From Desulfovirgula sp. (GTDB lineage: Bacteria; Bacillota; Desulfotomaculia; Desulfotomaculales; Desulfocucumaceae): DNA of 33,380 bases. Below, piece by piece: positions 23,901 through 31,326 of the stretch. A program made the translations under genes and the position numbers. Every line of letters begins with the position of its first letter. Position 1 is the stretch's first letter. The notes beneath the pieces are model-generated. The model saw nothing but the letters and a program-made list of their open reading frames with translations, ran no database searches and was not told the DNA's origin. The stretch covers positions 1-33,380 of the forward strand of contig DYET01000099.1 in assembly GCA_020725625.1 (NCBI GenBank), written 5' to 3'.

Positions 23901-24722
23901 ATGGCGGACAATCGCAAGACTCTGAAAATACTGCACGCCGGTGCGCTGAGAAAACCGATCAAGGATTGCGTGCACCAATTCTGGAAAGATTGCCCCGATG
24001 TGGAAGTCACCCTGGACTACGCCGGGTCCAGGGCATGCGCCCACGCGGTGCTGGAGGGACGGGAAGTGGACGTCATCGCCCTGGCCGACCCGCACGTTTT
24101 CGAAGACCTGCTGGTGCCCGGTCATGTAGATGTATTCTTTGTCTTCGCCACCGACCAGATGGTCCTGGGCTATGATGAATTCTCCCAGTACAACAGTGAA
24201 ATAACCAGGCACAACTGGCCGGACATCCTGTTGAGGGAAGGGGTCTTGTTCGGCAGGTCCGACCACAACCTCGACCCCTGCGGATACAGGACCCTGATGG
24301 TCTGGCAGCTGGCCGAAAAATACTACAACCGGCCCGGTCTTTTCAATCTCCTGAACGGGAGGTGCGGGCCCGACCTAATCCACCCGAAGTCGATCGACCT
24401 CGCCGGGTCCCTCCTCGAAGGAAGGGTTGACTACGTGTTTATATACTCCTCGGTAGCCGAGCAGTTAAACTTCCGCTACGTCAGGCTTCCGGACCAGATA
24501 AACCTGTCCAATCCGGCCTACGCCGACGAATACGCCAAGGTGTCAGTGACGGTCACCGGCAAGGGGGGCGGGGTTTCCCTGGTCAGAGGGGCGCCGGTGG
24601 AGTTTGCTGTGGCCGTACCCAAAAACAGCGCCAACAAGGAACTGGCCAACCTTTTCGTAAAGACACTGACCAGCCGGGAAGGAGAAAAAATACTGGAAAG
24701 CTGCGGGCTTGTACCCTGTTAA
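23901..24722 (+). CDS. WtpA/ModA-type tungstate/molybdate-binding protein lacking a signal peptide (273 aa)
   Basis: Periplasmic-binding-protein fold of the WtpA subfamily. Visible motifs are LKILHAGALRKPI (7-20), LDYAGSRACAHAV, FATDQMVLGYDE, SDHNLDPCGYRTLMVWQLAE (120-139), and DYVFIYSSVAEQ followed by RLPDQINLSNP. Known relatives are exported lipoproteins that feed an ABC transporter. Here the protein starts MADNRKTLKILHAG, and an in-frame stop (the padR stop) lies six codons upstream, so no signal peptide or lipobox can be present. It should be cytoplasmic. D125 in the LDPCGYR motif is kept, while the expected glutamate of the F-E-Y-x-SVA motif appears as I181. No permease or ATPase genes adjoin. 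Confidence 0.82.
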   Translation: MADNRKTLKILHAGALRKPIKDCVHQFWKDCPDVEVTLDYAGSRACAHAVLEGREVDVIALADPHVFEDLLVPGHVDVFFVFATDQMVLGYDEFSQYNSEITRHNWPDILLREGVLFGRSDHNLDPCGYRTLMVWQLAEKYYNRPGLFNLLNGRCGPDLIHPKSIDLAGSLLEGRVDYVFIYSSVAEQLNFRYVRLPDQINLSNPAYADEYAKVSVTVTGKGGGVSLVRGAPVEFAVAVPKNSANKELANLFVKTLTSREGEKILESCGLVPC

Positions 24723-24762
24723 GAGCTGCCTCGCCCCGGAGGCCGGGAGGTGGAGGTGCAGG

Positions 24763-25803
24763 ATGTGGAAAAAGATTATAGACTTCCTGCTGATGCCGGA
24801 CCTGGACTGGCTGCAGGTGGAAATCACCACCTTCTGCAACGCGGCCTGCCTTTACTGTCCCCGCACGGTGTACGGCAGCCGGTGGCAGAACAGGCACATC
24901 GACCCGGCCGTGTTCGAAAAGATCGGGCCGGCGCTAAAAAGAACCGGCCTGGCCCACCTCCAGGGGTGGGGTGAACCGCTCCTGCACCCGGATTTTTTCC
25001 GGCTGGTGGGGCTGGCCAAAAAGTCTGGCTGCCTGGTGGGCACCACCACCAACGGCATTCTGATGGACGACGAAAAGGCCAGGCAGATTGCGGCCTCGGG
25101 CCTGGACCTGATTTCGTTTTCCCTGGCCGGAACCGGCCCGCGCAACGACGCCGCCCGCCGCGGCACCAGCCTGGCCGGTGTGCTGCGAGCCATCGAGTCG
25201 GTGGCCGGGGCCAGGGAAAGGTCCGGCACCGGCAGGCCGGCCGTCCACGTCAGCTACCTCCTTTTAAAGTCCGGCCTTGACGACCTGGCGCGCCTGCCGG
25301 AACTGCTGGCCGGGTCGGGAGCCACCGAGGCCGTCGTCAGCACCCTTGACTTCGTCCCGGATGAAAGCCTTGCGGCGGAAGCCTTTCCGCCCTCGGACAA
25401 AAGAGGCCTGGCCGCCGCCAGGTCCCTGATCAGGGAGGTCACCAGGGAAGGTGAAAAACGGGGCCTTGTAATTCACCACCGGCTTCCCGGGGACAGGATA
25501 CTGGGCCGCCCATGCGCCGAGAACCCGCTCCGGGCTGCCTTCATCTCAGCCGGCGGGCTGGTCTCGGCCTGCGTTTTCGGCTGCCTGCCGGCGAAAGACC
25601 GGCAAATCGAAGGGGAACCCGGCAGCCCCGCCGGCAGGGGCACAACATTCGGCAACCTGGGGGATTTGAGTTTTTCGGCCGTCTGGCGGCGCAGGGACTA
25701 CCGTTCCTTCCGCCGGAAACTGGAGGCCGGCCGGCCGGATCAGCCGTGCCGCACCTGCCCGAAGCTTTCCGGCCGGACGTGGACCAGATTTCCCTTTTAT
25801 TGA
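24763..25803 (+). CDS. Radical SAM protein with C-terminal Cys-rich (SPASM-like) region (346 aa)
   Basis: The radical SAM core binds a 4Fe-4S cluster through C25, C29 and C32 (TTFCNAACLYC, the CxxxCxxC motif), with HLQGWGEPLLHPDF as the GGEP-like SAM motif and TTTNGILMDD beyond it. The C-terminal region has further cysteines (GRPCAEN, SACVFGC, CRTCPK), suggesting one or more auxiliary clusters as in SPASM/twitch enzymes. ATG at 24763 with GGAGGTGGAGGTG upstream is preferred to a start inside the preceding gene. It follows the WtpA-like gene by 40 bases. One possible role is cofactor or protein maturation for Mo/W enzymes, by analogy with radical SAM proteins near aldehyde:ferredoxin oxidoreductases. 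That is speculation. Confidence 0.85.
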   Translation: MWKKIIDFLLMPDLDWLQVEITTFCNAACLYCPRTVYGSRWQNRHIDPAVFEKIGPALKRTGLAHLQGWGEPLLHPDFFRLVGLAKKSGCLVGTTTNGILMDDEKARQIAASGLDLISFSLAGTGPRNDAARRGTSLAGVLRAIESVAGARERSGTGRPAVHVSYLLLKSGLDDLARLPELLAGSGATEAVVSTLDFVPDESLAAEAFPPSDKRGLAAARSLIREVTREGEKRGLVIHHRLPGDRILGRPCAENPLRAAFISAGGLVSACVFGCLPAKDRQIEGEPGSPAGRGTTFGNLGDLSFSAVWRRRDYRSFRRKLEAGRPDQPCRTCPKLSGRTWTRFPFY

Positions 25804-25835
25804 AAGCGGGCTGCCCCGCGCCGGGCGAAGAAAAG

Positions 25836-25867
25836 GCCGGCATGGAAAAAACTTGCCCGATGCCGGC
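25836..25867 (+). other. Hairpin after the radical SAM gene
   Basis: GCCGGCAT (25836-25843) pairs with ATGCCGGC (25860-25867) around a 16-base loop, 33 bases after the stop. There is no T-run. It could mark the transcript end between the convergent radical SAM and coaX genes. Confidence 0.35.
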
Positions 25868-25958
25868 TGGAGGATAAAACCTGCAGTAGGCTTTAGAATA
25901 ATCCCGAAGGGAGGAATTAAGGACCGGCAGCCCCCCGGGTCTAAGCCTGCTCTCAAAT

Positions 25959-26723
25959 TTATGAAGGGACCGGCCTGTTCCTCCGGTAGAGTATCCTCAA
26001 GCCCTGCAGGGTCAGGCAGGGGTTAATCTCCCTGATCTGAACCGAATCCCGGGCCAGGATGGAGGAAAAACCGCCGGTGGCCACCACGAAGGAGTCCCGG
26101 CCCACTTCCCCCTTGAACCTCTCGATCAGCCCGTCGACCATGCCCACGTAGCCGTAATATATTCCCGACTGCAGGCTGGCCACGGTGTTTGTTCCAATAA
26201 CCCGGGGAGGCCGGGCCAGCTCTACCCGGGGGAGCTTGGAGGCGGAACTGAACAGGGCTTCCATGGAAATGCCGATGCCGGGCAGGATTGCCCCGCCTAG
26301 AAAATCCCCGGCAGCCGACACGGCGCAGCAGGTGGTGGCCGTTCCCAGGTCCAGGACAATTACCGGCCCCCCGTAGAGGTGGTATGCGGCAGCAGCGTTG
26401 ACTAAGCGGTCGGCCCCGATCTGGGAGGGTTGGTCAACCTTCAAATCCAGTCCCAGGTCGGAATTACAGTTCACGATGAAGGGGTCCTGCCTGAAGCAGC
26501 CGAGGCAGACCTCCCGCAGCGTCGGGTTGACGGGCGGGACGACAGAGGAGATGGCTACCCCCTTCACCTGCCGCCAGTCCGGGATCAGTTCCCGGAAAAG
26601 CATGCCGTACTCCGAGGCCGTCTTCGGCGGATCGGTGGCTACCCGCAAGACCCTGTCCAGGTTTTCCCCCTTGAACATCCCCAGCACCATGTTGGTGTTC
26701 CCGACGTCAATCACCAGCAGCAA
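25959..26723 (-). CDS. coaX: Type III pantothenate kinase (254 aa)
   Basis: Phosphorylates pantothenate, the first step of coenzyme A synthesis, in the cytoplasm. The ASKHA-fold signatures are visible: LLVIDVGNTNMVLG at the N-terminus (D6 of DVGNTN), then QIGADRLVNAAAAYH, VLDLGTATTCCAV, GGAILPGIGISMEAL and a late VVATGGFSS. The start is TTG, giving the usual ~255 residues; it has GGGAGGG seven bases upstream, whereas the longer frame has no ribosome site. It is on the same strand as the TRAP transporter genes, ~180 bases downstream of dctM, and is probably separately expressed. CoA supply fits the acyl-CoA-rich surroundings. Confidence 0.93.
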   Translation of the reverse strand: MLLVIDVGNTNMVLGMFKGENLDRVLRVATDPPKTASEYGMLFRELIPDWRQVKGVAISSVVPPVNPTLREVCLGCFRQDPFIVNCNSDLGLDLKVDQPSQIGADRLVNAAAAYHLYGGPVIVLDLGTATTCCAVSAAGDFLGGAILPGIGISMEALFSSASKLPRVELARPPRVIGTNTVASLQSGIYYGYVGMVDGLIERFKGEVGRDSFVVATGGFSSILARDSVQIREINPCLTLQGLRILYRRNRPVPS

Positions 26724-26789
26724 ACAGCTTTCCCTCCCAGGCTTAAAAAACGGGATCGGATCCGGCTCCCCCAACGGACAACCCTTATA

Positions 26790-26897
26790 CTATAGTTTCG
26801 CCGGATACTCCCTTATTATCTGTATCTCCCCGATTTCCACGTCCTCAACATTCCGGGCAGCCGGTTCAAGGGCCGCCCGGGCTCCACGGTACCACAT
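26790..26897 (-). CDS. Unassigned small ORF after dctM (35 aa)
   Basis: Three bases after the dctM stop codon an ATG opens a short frame, MWYRGARAALEPAARN followed by VEDVEIGEIQIIREYPAKL, ending in TAG. The composition looks like real protein, with an acidic/hydrophobic tail, and it could be translated by re-initiation because AGGGG touches the ATG. I recognise no family. It may equally be the surviving tail of a lost gene. Confidence 0.3.
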   Translation of the reverse strand: MWYRGARAALEPAARNVEDVEIGEIQIIREYPAKL

Positions 26898-26900
26898 CCC

Positions 26901-28181
26901 CTAGGCCGGCATGAAGACCCTCGGCAGCAGGGTGGTCAGGGGCGGGAAGAGGGTAATCAGCAGGAGCACTGCCAGGCCGATGATGAAAGGCATCCAAACC
27001 GCCCGACTCAGCCGCTCCATGGAGATGCCCGAAATTCCGCAGGCTGAAAACAGGACCGCGCCCACGGGAGGAGTGACCAGCCCCAGGATCAGGTTGAAGA
27101 CCACCACTGCGCCCAGGTGCACGGGGTCGATGCCCATCTGGACAGCCAGGGGGGCGAGAACCGGCGTTACAATGGTCAGGGCCGGAGCGGTTTCCAGGGG
27201 AATCCCGATCAGAATCAGGGCGGCGTTCACCAGCAATAAAATCACCAGGGGCGTCTGTCCCACGGCGGTTAACGCCTCCAGCAGCCTTTGGGGAACCTGC
27301 TCCACCGCCACCACCCAGGCAAAGGGCTCCGAAAGGCCCAGCAGAAGCATGACCATGGCCGTTTCCAGGCCGGCACGAAGCAAAACCGCCGGCAGGCGGG
27401 ACAGCCTGATCCCCCGGTAGACCAGGCTCCCCACCAGAAAAGCGTAAATCACTGCTATCCCGGCCGCCTCGGTGGGGGTGAAAACCCCTCCCAGTATGCC
27501 GCCCAGAATTATAACGGGCATAAGCAGGGCCGGCACAGCCCGCCATGTGCCCACCGCCAGATCCCGCCAGCCCTGGGGGCTCTCCAGCGGGTATTTGCGC
27601 CGGCGGGCCAGGAAGTACATATAAATCATCAGTCCCATGCCCAGCATGAGCCCGGGCACAACCCCGGCCAGGAACAGGGCGCCTATGGAAACGTTGGCGA
27701 TTACCCCGTAGATTATAAAGGGGATGCTGGGGGGAATAACCGGGCCCATGCATGAGGCTGTGGCGGTAACCGCAGCCGACACGTCCTCATCGTACCCGGC
27801 CTCTTTCATGGCCGGGATCATGACTGCGCCGACGGCCACCACAGTGGCCACCGCCGATCCTGAAATGGCGGCAAAAACGGCGCAGGCCAGGATGGTGGCC
27901 AGACCCAGGCCGCCGCTGATGCGCCCGAACAGCAGCCGGGCAAAGCTGACCAGGTCCTTGGTAATCCCGCTCTCGTTCATCAACGCTCCCGCCAGCATGA
28001 AAAGGGGTATGGCCAGGAGCGGGAAGGAAGCCATCCCGGCAAAGGTGGTCTGCACCAGGAGAGTCAGCGAAAGGCCTCCCTTCAAAAACAGGTAGGCCAG
28101 GGCGGTTCCCCCCAGGGCAATGGCGATGGGAATCCCCAGCACCAGCAAAACAATAAAAGCCAGTACAAAAACAGTCAGCAT
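26901..28181 (-). CDS. dctM: TRAP transporter large permease subunit, DctM type (426 aa)
   Basis: Main membrane subunit of a tripartite ATP-independent periplasmic transporter, taking up organic acids with Na+ or H+. There are about twelve hydrophobic segments (MLTVFVLAFIVLLVLGIPIA at the N-terminus), with family motifs SFPLLAIPLFMLAGALMNES, ATASCMGPVIPPSIPFIIYG, GGVFTPTEAAGIAVIYA, and LGLVTPPVGAVLFSACGISG. ATG at 28181 with GGAGG just upstream gives the usual length; the longer frame overlaps dctQ. It lies 10 bases after dctQ. The transported solute cannot be read from this subunit. Confidence 0.94.
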   Translation of the reverse strand: MLTVFVLAFIVLLVLGIPIAIALGGTALAYLFLKGGLSLTLLVQTTFAGMASFPLLAIPLFMLAGALMNESGITKDLVSFARLLFGRISGGLGLATILACAVFAAISGSAVATVVAVGAVMIPAMKEAGYDEDVSAAVTATASCMGPVIPPSIPFIIYGVIANVSIGALFLAGVVPGLMLGMGLMIYMYFLARRRKYPLESPQGWRDLAVGTWRAVPALLMPVIILGGILGGVFTPTEAAGIAVIYAFLVGSLVYRGIRLSRLPAVLLRAGLETAMVMLLLGLSEPFAWVVAVEQVPQRLLEALTAVGQTPLVILLLVNAALILIGIPLETAPALTIVTPVLAPLAVQMGIDPVHLGAVVVFNLILGLVTPPVGAVLFSACGISGISMERLSRAVWMPFIIGLAVLLLITLFPPLTTLLPRVFMPA

Positions 28182-28191
28182 GGGTCCTCCC

Positions 28192-28701
28192 CTACTCCCC
28201 GCGGGGCGGTGTTTTCTCTCCGGTGAACAGGACGGCCATGGCCTGCTCAAGGGTAACCAGCCACATTAAAAAGGCTCCCACTGGTATGGCCAGGTAGGGA
28301 ATGGCCATGGATATCTGCATGGCCGAAGAGGTCTGTTTCTGGTTGAAAAGGGTCTGATCGGCGCCGTATACGAGAATTACCGAAAGAATAAAGAGGGTCA
28401 CCAGGTGGGCAAGGAACCGTACCAGCCGGCCCAACCCCCCGGGCAGGCGATCGACAAAAAAGGTCATCCCGATCTGGTAGCCCCGGGGCAACCCCACCGC
28501 CGCCCCCAGCATGGAAATCCAGACCAGGGTAAAGACTGTCAGCTCCCCGGACCAGTACGGGCCGCTGCCGAGAAAATAACGGCCAAACACCTCGTAGGGA
28601 ATGACTATGCTGATTAAAGCCATTCCGGCCACTACGCCCCAGCCGGCCGCCCGGAGGAAGATTTTGTTGACCCTGCTTAAAACATTCAAAATCAGCAGCA
28701 A
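28192..28701 (-). CDS. dctQ: TRAP transporter small permease subunit, DctQ type (169 aa)
   Basis: Four-helix small membrane subunit that pairs with DctM. It has the expected four hydrophobic segments and the conserved VIPYEVFGRYFLGSGPYWSG region between helices one and two, followed by LVWISMLGAAVGLPRGYQIG. The start is uncertain: TTG at 28701 with GGAAGGGA upstream fits the family length, while an alternative TTG at 28734 has no ribosome site. It lies between dctP and dctM, 10 bases before dctM. Confidence 0.9.
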   Translation of the reverse strand: MLLILNVLSRVNKIFLRAAGWGVVAGMALISIVIPYEVFGRYFLGSGPYWSGELTVFTLVWISMLGAAVGLPRGYQIGMTFFVDRLPGGLGRLVRFLAHLVTLFILSVILVYGADQTLFNQKQTSSAMQISMAIPYLAIPVGAFLMWLVTLEQAMAVLFTGEKTPPRGE

Positions 28702-28800
28702 AACGACCGTTCCCTTCCGTCCTCCGGCCGGCAAGCTATCAGACCCCGGGCATTGTTTTCTGTTCTAAACCGCAAAAACCCCGCAAAGGGGCTGAGCCCG

Positions 28801-28852
28801 GGGCCGGCGCCGGGGCATTATCCCGCCTGGCGGCAGTTCCGGCGCCGGGCCC
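28801..28852 (-). other. Strong intercistronic hairpin between dctP and dctQ
   Basis: The 10-base self-complementary sequence CCGGCGCCGG occurs twice (28804-28813 and 28839-28848), and the copies can pair with each other around a 25-base loop. GGG/CCC flanks extend the stem with one bulged base. No T-run is present. Such structures after the binding-protein gene often protect its mRNA and raise its level over that of the permeases. The remainder of the 28735-28885 gap holds only a small CCCC-GCAAA-GGGG hairpin. Confidence 0.55.
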
Positions 28853-28885
28853 GTCACCCGGGATGCCAATTGCCGGCCAAAAATT

Positions 28886-29902
28886 TTACTTGGCCTTCAG
28901 AATGGCGTCTATTTTATCCTTACCGAACTGCTTGGAGAATTCGTCGAAGGCGGGCTGCATCGCCTTTTGCCAGGCAGCCTTGTCTATATCCTTGGCAATG
29001 ACCATGCCCTTTTGCTCAAGTTCGGCCAGCATCTTCTGCTCGTTGTCGCGCCCCAGCTTGCGCTGCCACGGCGCCACTTCCAGGGCGGTCTTCATAAACA
29101 GGTCCTGGTCCTCCTTGGACAGGGCCTGCCACTTCTTAAGGCTCATGATAATCGGGGCCGGGGAATAAACGTGCTGGGTCATGCTGAGGTGCTTCTGGAC
29201 CTCGTACAGCTTGCTGGTGGTGATTACCGCCAGGGGGTTCTCCTGCCCGTCGACCACCTTTTGCTGCAGGGCGCCGTAAACCTCGGCCCAGGCCATGGGG
29301 GTGGGAATCACGCCCACCGCTTTCCAGGCAGTGATGTGCACCTTGTTTTCCATGGTGCGGATTTTCAGGCCCTTGGCGTCATCAGGGGTCTTCACCGGCT
29401 TTTTGGAGTTGGTCAGGTTCCGGAATCCGTTCTCCCAGAAGGCCAGGCCCTTCAGGTTGGCCTTTTCCAGGTCGTCCAGCAGCTGCCTGCCGACGGGGCC
29501 GTCCAGAACCTTGTCGACGTGGTCGTAATCACGGAACAGGAAAGGAATGTCAACGATCAGCATGGACGGGCTGAAACCCCCGACGGGACCGGTGGATCCC
29601 ACGTAGAGGTCAACGGTTCCCTGCTGCAGGGCCTCCAGAAGCTCGCGTTCACCCTTGCCCAGCTGGCCGTCGGGATAAACGGCAATCTCGATCCGGCCCT
29701 TGGTTCTCTCTTTGATTAAGTCGGCAAAGCGCTGCGCTCCCTGGGTATAGGTGTGGTTGGACGGTGTCATGGTGGCTATCTTAAGCTGCAGTTTATCTTC
29801 CTTCTTTCCCGTAGGGGCCTGTTCCTTCTTGCCGCCGCAGCCGGCCGCAACCAGGATCAGCATGGTTCCGATGACGGTAAAAATAGCTAAACGCCAGCGC
29901 AT
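28886..29902 (-). CDS. dctP: TRAP transporter solute-binding protein, DctP type (338 aa)
   Basis: Extracytoplasmic solute receptor of the TRAP system. The N-terminus is a lipoprotein signal: AIFTVIGTMLILVAAGCGGK with lipobox AAGC. The mature part shows LKIATMTPSNHTYTQGAQRF, GRIEIAVYPDGQLGKGEREL and DIPFLFRD. The GLKIRTMEN region holds the conserved Arg that binds the carboxylate of the ligand, followed by GVIPTPMAWAEVYGALQQKV. This family usually binds C4-dicarboxylates or other organic acids. The ATG follows GGAGGAGG at about ten bases. It is first of dctPQM. There is no two-component regulator nearby. Confidence 0.93.
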   Translation of the reverse strand: MRWRLAIFTVIGTMLILVAAGCGGKKEQAPTGKKEDKLQLKIATMTPSNHTYTQGAQRFADLIKERTKGRIEIAVYPDGQLGKGERELLEALQQGTVDLYVGSTGPVGGFSPSMLIVDIPFLFRDYDHVDKVLDGPVGRQLLDDLEKANLKGLAFWENGFRNLTNSKKPVKTPDDAKGLKIRTMENKVHITAWKAVGVIPTPMAWAEVYGALQQKVVDGQENPLAVITTSKLYEVQKHLSMTQHVYSPAPIIMSLKKWQALSKEDQDLFMKTALEVAPWQRKLGRDNEQKMLAELEQKGMVIAKDIDKAAWQKAMQPAFDEFSKQFGKDKIDAILKAK

Positions 29903-30293
29903 TTTTTCTTCTTCCTCCTCCGTTCATTCTTGCGGGTATGCCAAGCCCGTTCACTTTCCGGGGACCTCCCGCTCCGCCGGGGCGGGCTGGCATCCCGTCC
30001 CGGGCTCCCGCGCAGCTCTTCAGCCGGCTACCACCACCTTTTCAGAAAAATTTTTTCTTTCCCTGCAAGCATCAAAAAGCTCTTCCGGAACAGGGGGCGG
30101 CCAATTGCTAGCCCCCAGGCGGTTCACCACCTGGCTCCCCATTTTGAAGAGTTTGAGAGTTGAAAATTTTCCGCCCCTGCCGTTATATAAACCGCCCTGA
30201 AAACAGCTCATTTATAAATCCGGTCAACTATCTTTGAGATACAAGGTTATTTTTTCGACAGTGCACCTTGATTTCCTCCCGGCGGCGAATTTT
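29903..30293. other. Intergenic region upstream of dctP, with a doubtful small ORF
   Basis: About 390 bases between the EamA gene and dctP. An open minus-strand frame at 30020-30211 ends GSQVVNRLGASNWPPPVPEE then LFDACRERKNFSEKVVVAG and a stop; it looks protein-like but has no good ribosome site and no family I recognise, so it may be a remnant. The dctP promoter should be here, but no convincing pair of hexamers was found. Confidence 0.4.
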
Positions 30294-31208
30294 TTAACCA
30301 GCGTCAGTCCCCGGCCCCTCGCAGGACTTCCCCAGCCGTCCAATCCCCAGGTAAACCCCCGCTAAAACCATCAGGCCGCCCACCAGGTGGTAAGGGTGCA
30401 ACTCCTCCCCGAGAAACAAACAGGCCAGGACCGACGCGTACACCGGGATCAAATTGTAAAAGGCCGCCGCCCTGGCCGGCCCTATCTCGGACACGCCTTT
30501 GTTCCAGCCCAGGAAGGCCAGGACCGAGGCGAAAACACCCAGATAGACCAGCCACAGGATGTGGCCGGGGCTGAAGGGGGGTGCAACCCCACCCCACTCG
30601 CAGAACGCAACCGGAAGAAGAAAAAGGACCCCGGCCAGGTTGGCGTAGGCGGTGGTCTCCAGGGGCGTAAGCCTGGCCATCACCTTTTTTCCCTGGACCG
30701 TGTAAAAGGCCCAGACCAGGGTGTCAAGGAACACGATCACGTCCCCGGGATTGAAACTGAGGGAAAGAAGGACCTCCCTGGAGCCCCGGGTGGCAATCAC
30801 GGCCACGCCCAGAAAAGACATCAGAAGCCCGGCGAACTGGCGCAGGGCCAGCCTCTCCCCCAGCCAGAGGGCGGACAGAACCGCCACCGAGACGGGGCTG
30901 AAGGCGTTGACGATGGTGCTGTTGACCGCCGTTGTGTATTTTAAGCCGATATAAAGCAGGGTATTGAAGGTGAACACCCCGCTCAGCCCCAGCAGGGCGA
31001 GGGGAAGGACCAGGCCCGGTTCGGGCCGGCGCAGCAGGCCCCAGGCCCGGGTGATGACCAGCAGGATGACCAGGGAAACGACGAACCTGCCAGCGGTGAT
31101 GGTAAAGGGCGGCAGGTCCCGGATCAGGACCTTGCCGATAATGAAGTTGGAACTCCAGATGAGCGGCACCAGGAGCATGATCAGGTAGACGGGGCTGACT
31201 TTCTTCAT
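30294..31208 (-). CDS. EamA/DMT family transporter (304 aa)
   Basis: Inner-membrane drug/metabolite transporter with ten predicted helices in two EamA repeats. The first repeat begins YLIMLLVPLIWSSNFIIGKV and contains FTITAGRFVVSLVILLVIT. The second includes VIVFLDTLVWAFYTVQGKKV and ends with GEELHPYHLVGGLMVLAGVY. ATG at 31208 is chosen over a GTG two codons earlier because AAGGAA then has proper spacing. A likely promoter lies just upstream, overlapping the terminator of the preceding acyl-CoA dehydrogenase. Family members export amino acids or other metabolites; no substrate can be assigned. Confidence 0.9.
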   Translation of the reverse strand: MKKVSPVYLIMLLVPLIWSSNFIIGKVLIRDLPPFTITAGRFVVSLVILLVITRAWGLLRRPEPGLVLPLALLGLSGVFTFNTLLYIGLKYTTAVNSTIVNAFSPVSVAVLSALWLGERLALRQFAGLLMSFLGVAVIATRGSREVLLSLSFNPGDVIVFLDTLVWAFYTVQGKKVMARLTPLETTAYANLAGVLFLLPVAFCEWGGVAPPFSPGHILWLVYLGVFASVLAFLGWNKGVSEIGPARAAAFYNLIPVYASVLACLFLGEELHPYHLVGGLMVLAGVYLGIGRLGKSCEGPGTDAG

Positions 31209-31249
31209 CTGCACAGTTCCTTTTCGCCTGTTGGCGGGCGGCCCCGGTA

Positions 31250-31293
31250 AAACAAAAGGCCTCCCGGCTATTTCATTATATATCGGAAGGCCT
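31250..31293 (-). terminator. Rho-independent terminator after the acyl-CoA dehydrogenase
   Basis: On the minus strand AGGCCTTCC pairs with GGGAGGCCT (9 bp with one wobble, long AT-rich loop), followed by TTTTGTTTT. It lies about 34 bases past the dehydrogenase stop. Its loop contains the -10 of the next gene's candidate promoter. Confidence 0.6.
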
Positions 31294-31302
31294 GAACAGC
31301 AA
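31275..31302 (-). promoter_or_regulatory. Candidate sigma-A promoter of the EamA transporter gene
   Basis: On the minus strand TTGCTG (31302-31297), a 16-base spacer, and a perfect TATAAT (31280-31275). It is about 65 bases upstream of the EamA ATG. Confidence 0.55.
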
Positions 31303-31326
31303 CAGGTTTTTTCGTCCGGAACGGAA

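Noticed and set aside
23901-24722. Calling the WtpA-like gene part of an ABC uptake system
   Set aside because: There is no signal peptide and no permease or ATPase gene on either side within the window.
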